DNA from: Rhodamnia argentea
Lineage: Eukaryota; Streptophyta; Magnoliopsida; Myrtales; Myrtaceae
DNA: 64,000 bases
Assembly (NCBI RefSeq): GCF_020921035.1
Contig: NC_063156.1
Location: 992,001 to 1,056,000 of the forward strand
Direction: 5' to 3'
In this document: positions 1 to 10,573 of the stretch, piece after piece
Layout: each line of letters begins with the position of its first letter
How positions within the stretch are numbered: the stretch's first letter is position 1
The notes under the pieces: model-generated
Databases searched by the model: none
The model's input: the letters and a program-made list of their open reading frames with translations, nothing else
Told to the model about the DNA's origin: nothing
Program-made: the position numbers and the translations under genes

Positions 1-11
1 TTCATTTTTCA

Positions 12-87
12 ACTAATAATAGGGTGTTGTCACTCTTTGAGGACTTCACTAATTTTCAATGAATGTAGTAGTCACCCGGGTTATATG
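12..87 (+). repeat. Dispersed repeat copy 1 ('gtgttgtcactctttgag')
   Basis: About 75 bp closely similar to 17233-17307: both contain GTGTTGTCACTCTTTGAG followed by an AACTAATT/CACTAATT block and a conserved 'caatga' stretch. The family is not recognised. Confidence 0.75.
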
Positions 88-208
88 CATCAGATGATTG
101 TTGGACACATATAGATACGGTTTGTGCTCACAAAAGATATCCTTGAAGAAGGTACTAGCGTGGTAATTCAAATTCAACTTTTGAGCGAGGAAGTTAAGGA
201 TGTTTATT

Positions 209-1475
209 GAGAAAAATACCAAAAAAGCCATAAATATGTAGTATTGGTACCAATTCAGTTTTAACTTTTCAATTGAACCAGTTTAGTCCTTGACATTTTA
301 ACACTAATTTAGTCCATTCAGCTAATTATGACGGAACCGCAGACGTAGACGCCAATCGTCCTACATAACACCAACAATTAGGGGTGTGCATGGTCCAGGC
401 TTGTTCGGTCCCAGTATGGAACTAAGGATTGGACCAATAGTCCCAATCCCCAAATTTTCGGGATTGGGGATCTAATCGAGACCGGATTGGACCAGGATTG
501 ATCCGATTTGGTCCCAGTAGAACCGCTACCACCAACAACTTATAGAAATCAAACATTTAGATCTAAACTAACAACTTTCAATTTTAACCATCCAACCTAA
601 TAATACATATACATGACCATCGTTTAATTATCACATGAGATCGAAGCGACGGAGCGAGGATGGAGACGAGGAGAGGACGTGATGAATCGGCAATGCACAG
701 TAGCGGTGGTAGGTCTCGCCGGTGGCTGCAAGATGCAAGAAGAGCAACATTACCGACGAGCGAGAGATGAGACCGCAAGAGGTGTGAGAGGAGAGATGAG
801 GGCGAGAGAAGCGATCGCCGAGCAGAGCTGCGTCGCCAAGGCGAGACGCAAGCTTCAAGCGAGAGGAGAGGAGTGAGTATCAAGTAGAAGATAAAAAATT
901 AGGTTAACTAGTTCTTGAAATTTTTCTAATTTTTTGTGTGTTGTAGAATATTATTCTCATGAGACTTAAACCTAACTTATAATTATATATACTTTAGGTG
1001 GTCCGGTCCAGGAGGGCCGGTCCGGTCCCATCCACCATGGAACTAAGAACTGAACCACCCAATCACGAGTCCTATTTATTGGGATGGGGGATCGGAACCC
1101 CCTCTTTCAAGGATCGGACCAACCTGGCCGATCCCAGGCCAGTTTGGTCTAGTTTGCTCACCCTTATCACCAATGCTAGCGTGACATTTTTTATAATACT
1201 TAACTAATATTTTGCATCTTTTTGTTATTTTTATTTTTTCCCCACTTTTTTTCTTCCTTTTTCGTTTTCGCCGGTGGTCGACGAGGGCTGGCGTTGCTTA
1301 GGCGAGGTCGCCCTGGACCCTCTCCCGTGGCCGGTGAACCTCGCTCCGGCCTAGGCATGGGTCGACCTCCTCCTCCTTCGGGCAAGGTCTAGCGAGGGGG
1401 ACCTTACTGGCTACCGACAAAAAGAAAAGGAAAAGGAAAGAAAACGTTAAAAAAATATATAGCTAAAGAAGGAAT
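209..1475 (+). mobile_element. Family-A palindromic TIR element, truncated, interrupted by an insertion
   Basis: The left part (209-374) has the family's typical order: 'accaaaaaagcc', 'ccaattcagt', 'tttagtcc', then a 'cgtcctacataac' block. The right part resumes at 1174 with 'tgctagcgtgacattttt' and continues into a GC-rich core at about 1265-1410. The right terminus is not found, so the element is truncated. Sequence 375-1167 is a separate insertion. Confidence 0.65.
375..1167. mobile_element. TIR element inserted in a family-A element (hAT-like?)
   Basis: Left end 'aggggtgtgcatggtccaggc' and right end 'ccaggccagtttg...gctcaccct' are imperfect inverted repeats. 'caccaa' at 369-374 recurs at 1168-1173, a probable target duplication; joining the flanks restores the usual family-A sequence. 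It encodes nothing recognisable. A related fragment seems present near 34,330-34,460. Confidence 0.6.
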
Positions 1476-1599
1476 TAGCGTGGATTCAATTCCAAGGTTC
1501 AAGAAGATGAAGATGTTCTCCTTGTACTTGCTTCATAATGACATGTTTCGTGGATTAATATGGTGGATTTGGAACAAAGGTTCGTCGGGCATTCTGTCA

Positions 1600-1910
1600 T
1601 GACCTTTCTTCCATCTTTCTTTGCTTTCTCTATGGCTTCTTCCCTTGCTTTCTAATTGCCGATGACATTCTCCTCATTTTCCCCAAGTTCCCATTCCTAT
1701 GATATTAGTTACTTCTAATATTTTGATTGGAAAATCTTGATCTTTAATTTAAAAACACAGAGAATGAGGACGGTGGAACTAAGGTAATGTGGGGTTTCAC
1801 GAGGACACCAAAGTGGCATGGACTCTTTCATTAAATCGCATATCAAGATCGTCATCTGTACTAATATATTAAGCCAAAACACGCACCCTCACGTATATAA
1901 CCAATCTCAA
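1600..1910 (+). repeat. Dispersed repeat pair, copy 1
   Basis: Similar, with gaps, to about 23545-23830. Shared blocks include 'gatgacattct', 'cccaagt(t/c)cccattcct', 'gaaaatc' and 'tgtactaatatat' followed by an 'acgcacc' block. Function unknown. Confidence 0.65.
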
Positions 1911-2826
1911 CACACTATTTAGTCTCACTTGACTATTCCCAATTAGTTTCTTTCAACAACTATGTACATTATATGGACAAATCACAAAAAAAAAAAAATT
2001 GCTAGACTTATTGTAATTGTGCTAACTCACCGGCCGACCTTGACTACCGAGAAGCTGGTTAAAGTAGTGAGTTGAGTAAGTCCCCCGAAATGACCTGGCC
2101 CAATAGGGAAATCTCAATGAATTGGGTTAAAGAATCTCTTCCTAGTTGCTCTAAAAAAAATTAGGAAATTACCCATAATTCGATCTTGGTCTATTTGAGA
2201 TTGTTCGTTTTAACCGTAAACTTTGGTGTGGTACATGCAACACAAAACACCAGTTCAAGCATAGAATACTTGAAAAAGGATCAAGCAAGAATAGAAGGAA
2301 GGGAATTGGGTTCGGGTCTAGGTTGATGTAAAACCACATTCTCTCTTTCTTCCATGTACAAATCTATGTGAAACCCTTGTCTATGCTATGGTTTGGCAAG
2401 GTATTTGTGGCCTTGGGCGAACTAAAGCGTTAAATAGCGCCCTTTTGTTGCATGCACAATTTCATAATGTTCCTCATCAACGATTCGTGGTTGAAGAATA
2501 GTTGACGTTGCCCACTCCGCGCTTTCTTTGACCACTACTCACCGATCGGCTAACTCTATAAGAAAATGGATTTTTCCTTTTCTCTCTTTTTTTTAATATC
2601 TTTTCTTTTTTTAAGTCATGTGGGACAGCTATCCACATGTGTCCCAAATTGACGTCTGTAGCTTCATTTATTCGTTGAACCTTGGGGTAACCATTAGACC
2701 TCTTTTTCTTCTTTTCCACGTTGTCTCTAAATCCATTTGACTAATTCCCTGAAGCTTTACATCGAGCTATGAAACTCCTTGCTTATGTTGTTGCCTTTGT
2801 TAATCGAGCCTAACCAAAGCGTCTAT
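1911..2826. other. Intergenic, nothing assigned
   Basis: AT-rich sequence without a convincing long frame, RNA gene or repeat relationship inside the window. Confidence 0.5.
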
Positions 2827-2877
2827 GCCCAATCATTTTGGATAACGCTTGCATCCTCCGTATTACCGCGGCGGCTA
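2827..2877 (-). pseudogene. Plastid 16S rRNA fragment (NUPT)
   Basis: The minus strand carries the universally conserved core CCGCGGTAATACGGAGGATG, followed by CAAGCGTTATCC and AATGATTGGGC, characteristic of plastid/cyanobacterial 16S rRNA (530-loop region). Only about 50 bp remain. It is an inserted plastid scrap, not a functional rRNA gene. Confidence 0.85.
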
Positions 2878-3690
2878 TCTCCCGTGAACGAATAGGCTCT
2901 TTTTGCTTTCTTTACTTTGAGAAAGACGGGCCAACTTTTATTGTATAATATTATTAAAGGCCACAGTTCAGGTGTGCTGAACGAGATTTTGACACTTCTA
3001 ACAAATCCCCCGCTTGAGAAGTTGTTGGGATCATTGCACTTCCACTTGACACTTGTCGTAATGATGGTGCGCACGGCTCGGGAAGCATCGTTTTTGAAGT
3101 AAGATCTACAGCATTTACTATTTCCATGCCATGATAGGAGTGCTTTCCTATCCCGTTCCACTCATACGAAGCCAAGCCCTTATGACATTTAAAAACTCCT
3201 CAACTTCAACTAAAGGACATAAGGTGCTACTAAATGGAAGGATCTTATCAACGTCTTGCTTACTTGGTTTATGCATTTAAGGAAAATATATCTACTCTCG
3301 ATTCGCGTAATAGAATAGAGTATTGCATCAACCGTGGATCATACCACTTGCGAGACGGCCTCGCCCGGCAAGGGGACACCTTGGCATGTCTGTCACGTCA
3401 TCTCGGCCCTCGGATGGGCACTACCCGATATAGTCTTATAAGTAACATTCCTATCCTCGCCATGGTTCCTTACCTCGACAGGGTACAAATATCCATGGAC
3501 AATGCCTTCCGGCTCGATCTTAGCCCCCGAGAAGAGATCTAGCGTTACACAATCTTTCTAAGAAAGTCATTTACATTACAGTTATTCACGGCTGAATTTA
3601 TCGTGCTATGGAGCCACCTCGGATTGACCAAATTGGTACAGAAGTTGTAACATGATTTGGCCCAAACCACCCCCCCTCCCTTTGCCCATG
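2878..3690. other. Unassigned sequence next to the 16S fragment
   Basis: Higher in GC than its surroundings, with several short frames on both strands (for example 3234-3542 plus). I recognise no family. Other scrambled organelle pieces are possible but I could not confirm any. Confidence 0.35.
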
Positions 3691-3726
3691 AATTTGATTA
3701 TTTCGATGGATATAGGGATGCGGCTG

Positions 3727-3985
3727 AAACTTTACATGTGGAAGACGCCATCTGGAGGGGTCATCATTCCCCTCGAAATTTCAATGAATAGCCCAGCATT
3801 TAAAGCAAGACTAGAATTCTCAAGCTCAGCAGTGTCTTCATACAATTTCCGCTCAATGATGGAAATGTCCAATTGTAGCCTAATGCGCTACTTTGAATAC
3901 AAGAAAATAAAATTCAAAATAACAACAATGTCTGGTGTGTTGTCGGAGCCCAAGGCATTTATAGGTGGAGAAGCTTTTGTCAAGC
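3727..3985 (-). pseudogene. Unidentified coding-like remnant
   Basis: The minus strand has a frame with protein-like composition: a hydrophobic stretch IVVILNFIFLYSK, one TAG, then RLQLDISIIERKLYEDTAEL and a further 30 residues up to a stop (ending GMMTPPDGVFHM). Its amphipathic, coiled-coil-like make-up and single in-frame stop suggest an exon remnant or an exon plus intron end. Family not recognised. Confidence 0.35.
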
Positions 3986-4159
3986 ACCTCCCTAGAATGC
4001 ATTCCGATCACCAGCCCAAACCTCCTTGCAACAATGAATCACTCGGTCAAATTGAAAAGATTTGGAGCCCCAACTCCAAAGGTCCATCAATAAATGACAA
4101 ACCCCATTATACAGTATTTGTTCCGCTAGAGAGTATATTCTCATACTGAATCAATCATT

Positions 4160-4380
4160 CAAAATTCAATTATAAACCTTTTTTATTTTGTTAATTATGT
4201 TTTAAAATTTTTGCATTTATGCCAATTCAGTCCATCCAGTCAATTTTGGCTGGAAATCATTGATGTCGTGCAGCTAGACAGAGGAAGAAAAAAATGAAAA
4301 AATTAAATAAAGATTAAATAAAAATTCAAAAAATATTACAATATTATTAAAAAAATTTACTTTAGCGCCAGTTGTGCCAT
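4160..4380 (+). mobile_element. Family-A TIR element, left half
   Basis: Shows the left-end order 'ttataaacc', 'gccaattcagtcc', 'caattttggctggaaatc' then the start of the inner block 'tttagcgccagttgtgcc'. It breaks off where the next dispersed repeat begins. Confidence 0.65.
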
Positions 4381-4383
4381 GTT

Positions 4384-5157
4384 AGCTGACAAGCTGGGCA
4401 AGGATTTTGATGAGGAGAGGACCCGCCCAAATTCACCCACTTCTGACCAGTGACCAGGGAGAGGGGCCTGTTGTCTTTCTTGTCTGAGCTTGTCCATATT
4501 CTTATTTATTGCCAAGCAGTATGCACTGTACATCTTGGTCATCTCATGTGTTACCTGGTATCCCAGAATGTCTTGTCCCTCCAGTCCCTTCCAATTAAGG
4601 CAACGCCTAGGAAACATGTCATCACTCGCGAATTCACGTGTAAGCTTAACTTCTGTCAGGGTGCAAAAAGTTGGACCTCGTTGTTTGGGATGGAATACAA
4701 GTCTACTAGATAGCCTCATTCTGCAAAATGACAAATTTTGAATCCAGAATAGTTCAGATACCCTGACCCATTTGTCTTCATGCACCAACGTTGAAGAAAA
4801 TCATGGAGGGGTGATGGATTGACATCTTTTGGCTTAGCCAACCTTAAGGAGGGGTCCACTGATGTTTAAATGCACGCAAGTTGCTCGAAAATATGCTCAA
4901 CAGATATGTGTCTTTCTTGGAATCAGCTGTCGTGTGATTCAAATGTGAAGCCCAAGGTGCGGGCAAATTATTTCCTTTGCTCCGCTGATTCTTCCTTTGA
5001 GTATGTGTCCTTGTCATGGCTCATTTCTGATCCGATCTTTCTTTGCCTTCGCTATTCTTACTCTCAGATTTTTCGAGATGACTGCCCTGAATCCCGTGTA
5101 TATGTTGTTGTGACAGTGCTAAGGAGAATCCAGCTCACTAAAGATATAACTCAGTGA
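4384..5157. repeat. Two-copy dispersed repeat, copy 1
   Basis: Shares many blocks in order with 26094-26800: 'tagctgacaagctgg', 'gaccagggaga', 'taggaaacatgtca', 'atagcctcatt', 'tgcaaaatgaca' and 'gcacgcaag', ending with 'gatctttctttgcctt'. On the minus strand both copies translate to related frames (LSFCRMRLSSRLV..., DMFPRRCLNWKGLEGQ) so it may derive from a gene or an element. It lies directly 3' of the MADS gene. Confidence 0.75.
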
Positions 5158-5198
5158 CATTGCAGTAATTTTTACTATACACTATTGAACAGGTATTA

Positions 5199-8100
5199 CT
5201 AGACTTGTGCCGGGTGATGGCGAATCAGACTTTCCGGCAGTCCAATGGACAACCCGGTCTCAACATCTTCACTCCGGCTGCTCTGGCTATCTATTGCTGC
5301 TACTCTCGGATAAGCTGTTGACTGCCAAGGATTTGCATAGCACTGAATTGGAAGAAAGAAAAAAACAAGGACGGAAAACGCTTTGTCAATTAAATGAAAA
5401 TAACAAATGCAATTGAATGATGATGGGGGACCTAGAAACCTTCAGTTAATTAAAATGGGAAAAAGCTGAAGCTCAATTAGAGATTTAAAAATGAAAAAAA
5501 AAAAAGAGATTTACAGGTATTGAACAAGCCTTTCACTTGATCAAAAATAGGTGATGAAGCATCCACCTATGTGGCCAGATCTATCAATAGTCACCGGGAA
5601 ATTTCAATTTTTCCTAACATCTGACTCCAGAAGAGTTTCTCTCCTCCATTGCCGGAAGAAAAAATAATCTAAAAGTGGCTAGCTACGCCAGACATGACTA
5701 CAAAATTTGGTTCCACCAATAGTCATGTTTAAGTACAGACTAGTATCTCATGATAGTGATATCATCTATGTTGTTCTAATTTTTGTAACAGGGGTTGCTA
5801 TTTGAAGGCTATTAGTTTCTGTTGTCAAGTTAGTAATTTCTAAACAGATCACTAATGGAGACAAAATTATAGACAGCAAGGAACTTTCAGTCCTTCTACG
5901 ATCTCATGTTAGAAGCATAGAATCGTGCGATGATAGAAAGTTGGGGTAGTAGTTTTTCCCAACGTTAATTACTTTGAAACATTGTGCTACTAATCTTTAT
6001 TACCTATATTGGCAATTACTAACTTTCCGATATTTTTGTTAGAAAATTTCAATATGTCCCAACAGCTAGCTCCAAAAGTGGTTCTCTCTTCTGTTCTCAT
6101 AAAAAGACAAAATAAAAGAAAAAAAAACTCGAAAAGTGATTAGGCACGCCAAATGTGACCACTATGAACTTTGGATGTAATAGTCCCCAGTTGGAAAACA
6201 CAACATATTCTTCCTGGAAAACAATATTCTCACCACGGTGGTACTACACAACGCAGGCTGGTAACTTAGTGCAACTAACTTTTTTTTCCGAGTCAGTAAC
6301 TTTCCAAGCACATCAAGTAATGGTCACAGGATCTCAGAAAGACACAGATTTGCATCCGTCTACAGTCCTACAGTTCCATACACATAATTGTATCACATGA
6401 TCGTAATTTCCCTAATATTTGTTTTCCCAACATGTTAGTAACTCTGTATTAGTAACTTCTATTATGGATCAATCACTTCCTTGACAGATCAAGTGCGGCA
6501 CCATAGAAAATACAGATTAGAGTTTGTCTACAGTAACATGTAAAAAAAAGAACAGTAGAATTGTATCTTGTGACAGTAAATTTCTCAATGTGGTGGTAAT
6601 TTACTAATTTTATCAAGCAGATCATTCTGTCTCAAGATCATAGAATTCTTCTGTGATGTTCAACGTATCTGCTCGCTTACCAAAACCTCTCACAGTTACA
6701 GAAAGGTTCAAATTCTGGTACAGAACCCTGAAATTAAGCATCTCTTATTGTGCATCGTCCTTTTCATAAAAACTGATCTTACAACCCTTTAAGGATTCAA
6801 CACCAGGACTAATAGAGAGCAAGACAAACTGACGACCTATTAAACTGTGCAGCTCATAATAAATACTAACATTGGTTTGATGGATAAAGCAACAAGTTCT
6901 TCACAACACAAGCCTATTATGGCATTAGGGCAATGAACATTCTTAATCATTGAAGACCTCTCTCTGGTCTTAGCAGATCATAAAATTGCAATGCTAGACA
7001 ATACATGAGATTCATTGAGAGATTCTACTGTAGGTAAGGTTGAGGGAAGTGGTTAATTTATGCACAGAAGAGTGGCGATGCACGGCAAGTAATAGGAAGC
7101 AATTAAAGCATAGATAAGAAACAGGGTTCACCTTTGCAAGAAGCTTTGCATTCTCTTCTTTCAGAGACCTCTCCTGAATTACACCAAACAAAGTTGCTAG
7201 ATTTATATAACCAGGAATATAACAATGTCTGACGAGATCTGACACGCATTCTTCGAATTCCTCTACTTACCTTTTCTTGTAACTGCTGTATCTTATCGTT
7301 GAATAATTGAGCCTGTAAAGAGACCCATACAAACATTTTAACTTTCGTGTGTGTCATGCTGTCCATGTACCTTTCTTAGTAAAAGTAAAAAAAAAATGAG
7401 AACATAAGTTGAGATGATGAAAGCTAGAAGGACAATGCTTTGCAACTTTTTCAGAAAATACAGTTAAATGGAGAAGTAGTAGACAGAAATTGGCCAGGTT
7501 AATAAACTAAATAACTCGCAGAATTCTATTGTTCCATGTGAAATAATACGAACTATTTTTTATCGTGTCTGTAAGTTTCAATTAGTGTTAATAAGTGTCA
7601 AGATACTATTGGTAAAAAACAAGCGATGACCTTTTTTCCATGCAAAGTACTGGTAAATCACCGACACTTTTGTAAGTTATACGTTTGTTCATAGGTTACG
7701 AACTACCAAATTTTGTACAAATTTATCAACTTTTATTTTCATAACTAGTTAACACGTTGAGTTTATCTGAAGTTACCAATCTAAATCTTAGCGACTTATT
7801 AATTCTTGCCAGTTTAAATCACCACCTAGTTTTGGATTATCAAATTTTATTTGACTTACTTACCAGGGTTTAACAATTTTTAGTTTTACCAACTTTTTAT
7901 ATTGACTTACCAACTACCTTGGTTAGCAACCTCATTCATTTGTTAACTCTTTTAAGAGATTACTTCCCTAAATTAGCGGGATTACAATTTTTACCTCATA
8001 CTGTGGAGCTACCAACTCTTATTTAAGTTACATCGACAATATATATTTTTATTTTTTAATTTGCCACTTAGTTCAATTTCTTAGCAATGCCTTGAATTTA

Positions 8101-10525
8101 CCTACTCCTTTTGAAAATTACTACCCTTAATTAAAATGACTGACGGACTTTTCTCCAACGAGGTTACCAGCTTGTTTTGGATTACTATATTTAGCAAATG
8201 TATTCTTCTTGGAATAATGATACGGCAAGTCCTAAAATTTGTCAATGTTGTGTAGTTAAGTCATAAGGCTTTCATTTCATGCATTTAAATCATAAAACTT
8301 GCTACTATCAGTTCAATTGAGTCATTTGTTACCAAACTCTAATATGAAATCACTAACTTTACTATAAGTGATTATTTACTTTTCTGGACCGACCGATTGA
8401 CAAGTCAAATGCCAACTTTGACACGGTTGGTTGCCTCAAGTGCCACATCAGCGATTTATGTTAATCCATTTAAAGGAAGGATCACATTGCTTCAACTTTT
8501 AAAAAGTATAGGATTCACATTGGACAAAAGGAAAAAGTTCCAAGTCTAGATTGAATATTGAGCAAAACTACAAGACTGGTGGTGTCACTACCCATTTCAT
8601 GTAATAGTTGATAAATTTAACGTTTGATAAGAAAAGTAACTAAAAAATTGGTGAAAGATAAGAGAATTTCTTAGGGGGTGTGTGGTCAAAGATAAGAGAA
8701 GTTATCCATATAAAGAAACCAAATAAACTCGGTAACTAATCAAATAAGGGTTGGTGCGAAGAATAGTTTGTAACTTAATTGGGAAAAAATTGGTAAGTGC
8801 TATGATTAAGATTGGTCACTTCTAGTTGGGTTTGCAAGTAACGCAAATAAAAGTTGGTAACTCAATACAAAATTTCATAATTTTTTATAATAAAAAATAA
8901 ATGACGATAAATTGTAAATAACCAAATAAACGTTGATATATCAAAACTAATCATAAACCTAATGAGAGACAAGTTGATAAGCTACACAAATGCAGTTGGT
9001 AAATTCATATAAGAGATTTAGAAACTTTTGTAAGAAAGGCGAAAAAAAGTTAGTAATCGATAACAAAAGTTGGTAAATTAAGAAAAAATAAATAAATGTT
9101 GGTAAGCAAGTCACACGAAAGTTGGTAACCCAAAAAGAGCAAGTAATTGAAACAATAAGTTGGCAAGCTATTCAAATAAATATCTGCAAAATTATATAAG
9201 AGCTATTAAAATTAAAGAAACTGTTAAAAAAATTAAATAAAAAATTGATAAAAAAAGAAAAAGAAAAATTGATAGTTTGCATATTGTCAAAAGGAGTCGG
9301 TGATTTCATAAAAGAGTTAGTAAGTTGCCAATAAGTTACTTAGAAATCCAGTAATAGGGAAAACAAATTTATCACCGTTTTTTTTTTTTTTTGGTCACTT
9401 ACAACTCTTTTTGAAGTTCACCCGGCCCGAAAAAATAACCAATTTTTTTTATTTGGACAAGGAACAATAGAGTCTTCCAAATAACTAGGTGAAAAATAAT
9501 GACAAAAAATAACCATGATCTTTTCCTTGTTTATTGGAAGAGGACAGGTCAATAAAAATGAAGAAAAATTGATTGCCTCCTTTCACACGCCAAGTTTAAC
9601 GTGTTTAGTCTATTAACATTGGTGTGTCGGTTCCTGAATATTCATTAGGTCATTCCTGTTAGTCGTATGTGGAAAATTGCTTCTCTTAGTTTTGTTTCCC
9701 TTCTCACCATCTCCATGCCTCCAAGCACAGCTGCTACTTGATGAAAAGTTCTCAAAACATCTTTAGGCACAGAGAAAAGGACAAATATGCCAAAGAGGCG
9801 AGTACCTTTCTTGCCCTAATGCCGCCCAAACTTCGCTCGAGCTGATCCCCTATCATTTGGATTTCATCAGTTGAACAAGATCCAAGACATTGTCCTGACA
9901 GCTTCCTGATGAGAAAAAGAAAATGAGTACCATACTTTTGTGAATTAGATATCAGAAACCCATTTCAATCCACAATTTATAAGAGAGAAGTCTCAAAAAT
10001 TTATGGACCGTAGTGAAACTTCAAGAAGCTCAATCTTCCTCTCCATATCCGTGGTTTCTTGCTTCAAATGCTGCACAATGGAGATTGTGATATTTATGAA
10101 TCAGTGAATGGAGCAATACAAACTGAAAATATGTGAAATCGTGTAATGCATAAAACCAATCACAGTAAACAAATCTGCGACACCACAGGATTTTGATTAA
10201 TGTTATTGCAAAATATGTAGCTGGAGAGTGTAAAGCATAGTCGATTCTATGGCCCACCACCACAGAATTCTCGAGATCAAGAATAGGGTTCTTATCAAGA
10301 ACACAATGCTATATTTATAAGTTCACAGCAACAGTCACTTTCAAAACTTCCTTCAAGAAAACAATAAGATGTAAATGCCCACGGAGGGCATGTTTTTGAG
10401 GTATCAAATGGTGGATGATGAGTGGAAATTCAGAAGGTGAAAGCATTTTAGAGGAACTGTTAATGTCCTGAGGATATGTACAAAGATCAAAATAGCATGT
10501 TTTAAGGATTAATTAACTTGAAACC

Positions 10526-10573
<48 letters not shown>

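Noticed and set aside
10030..10263. 77-codon minus-strand frame
   Set aside because: Runs through MADS exon 3 in the wrong frame; the true exon is 10009-10070.
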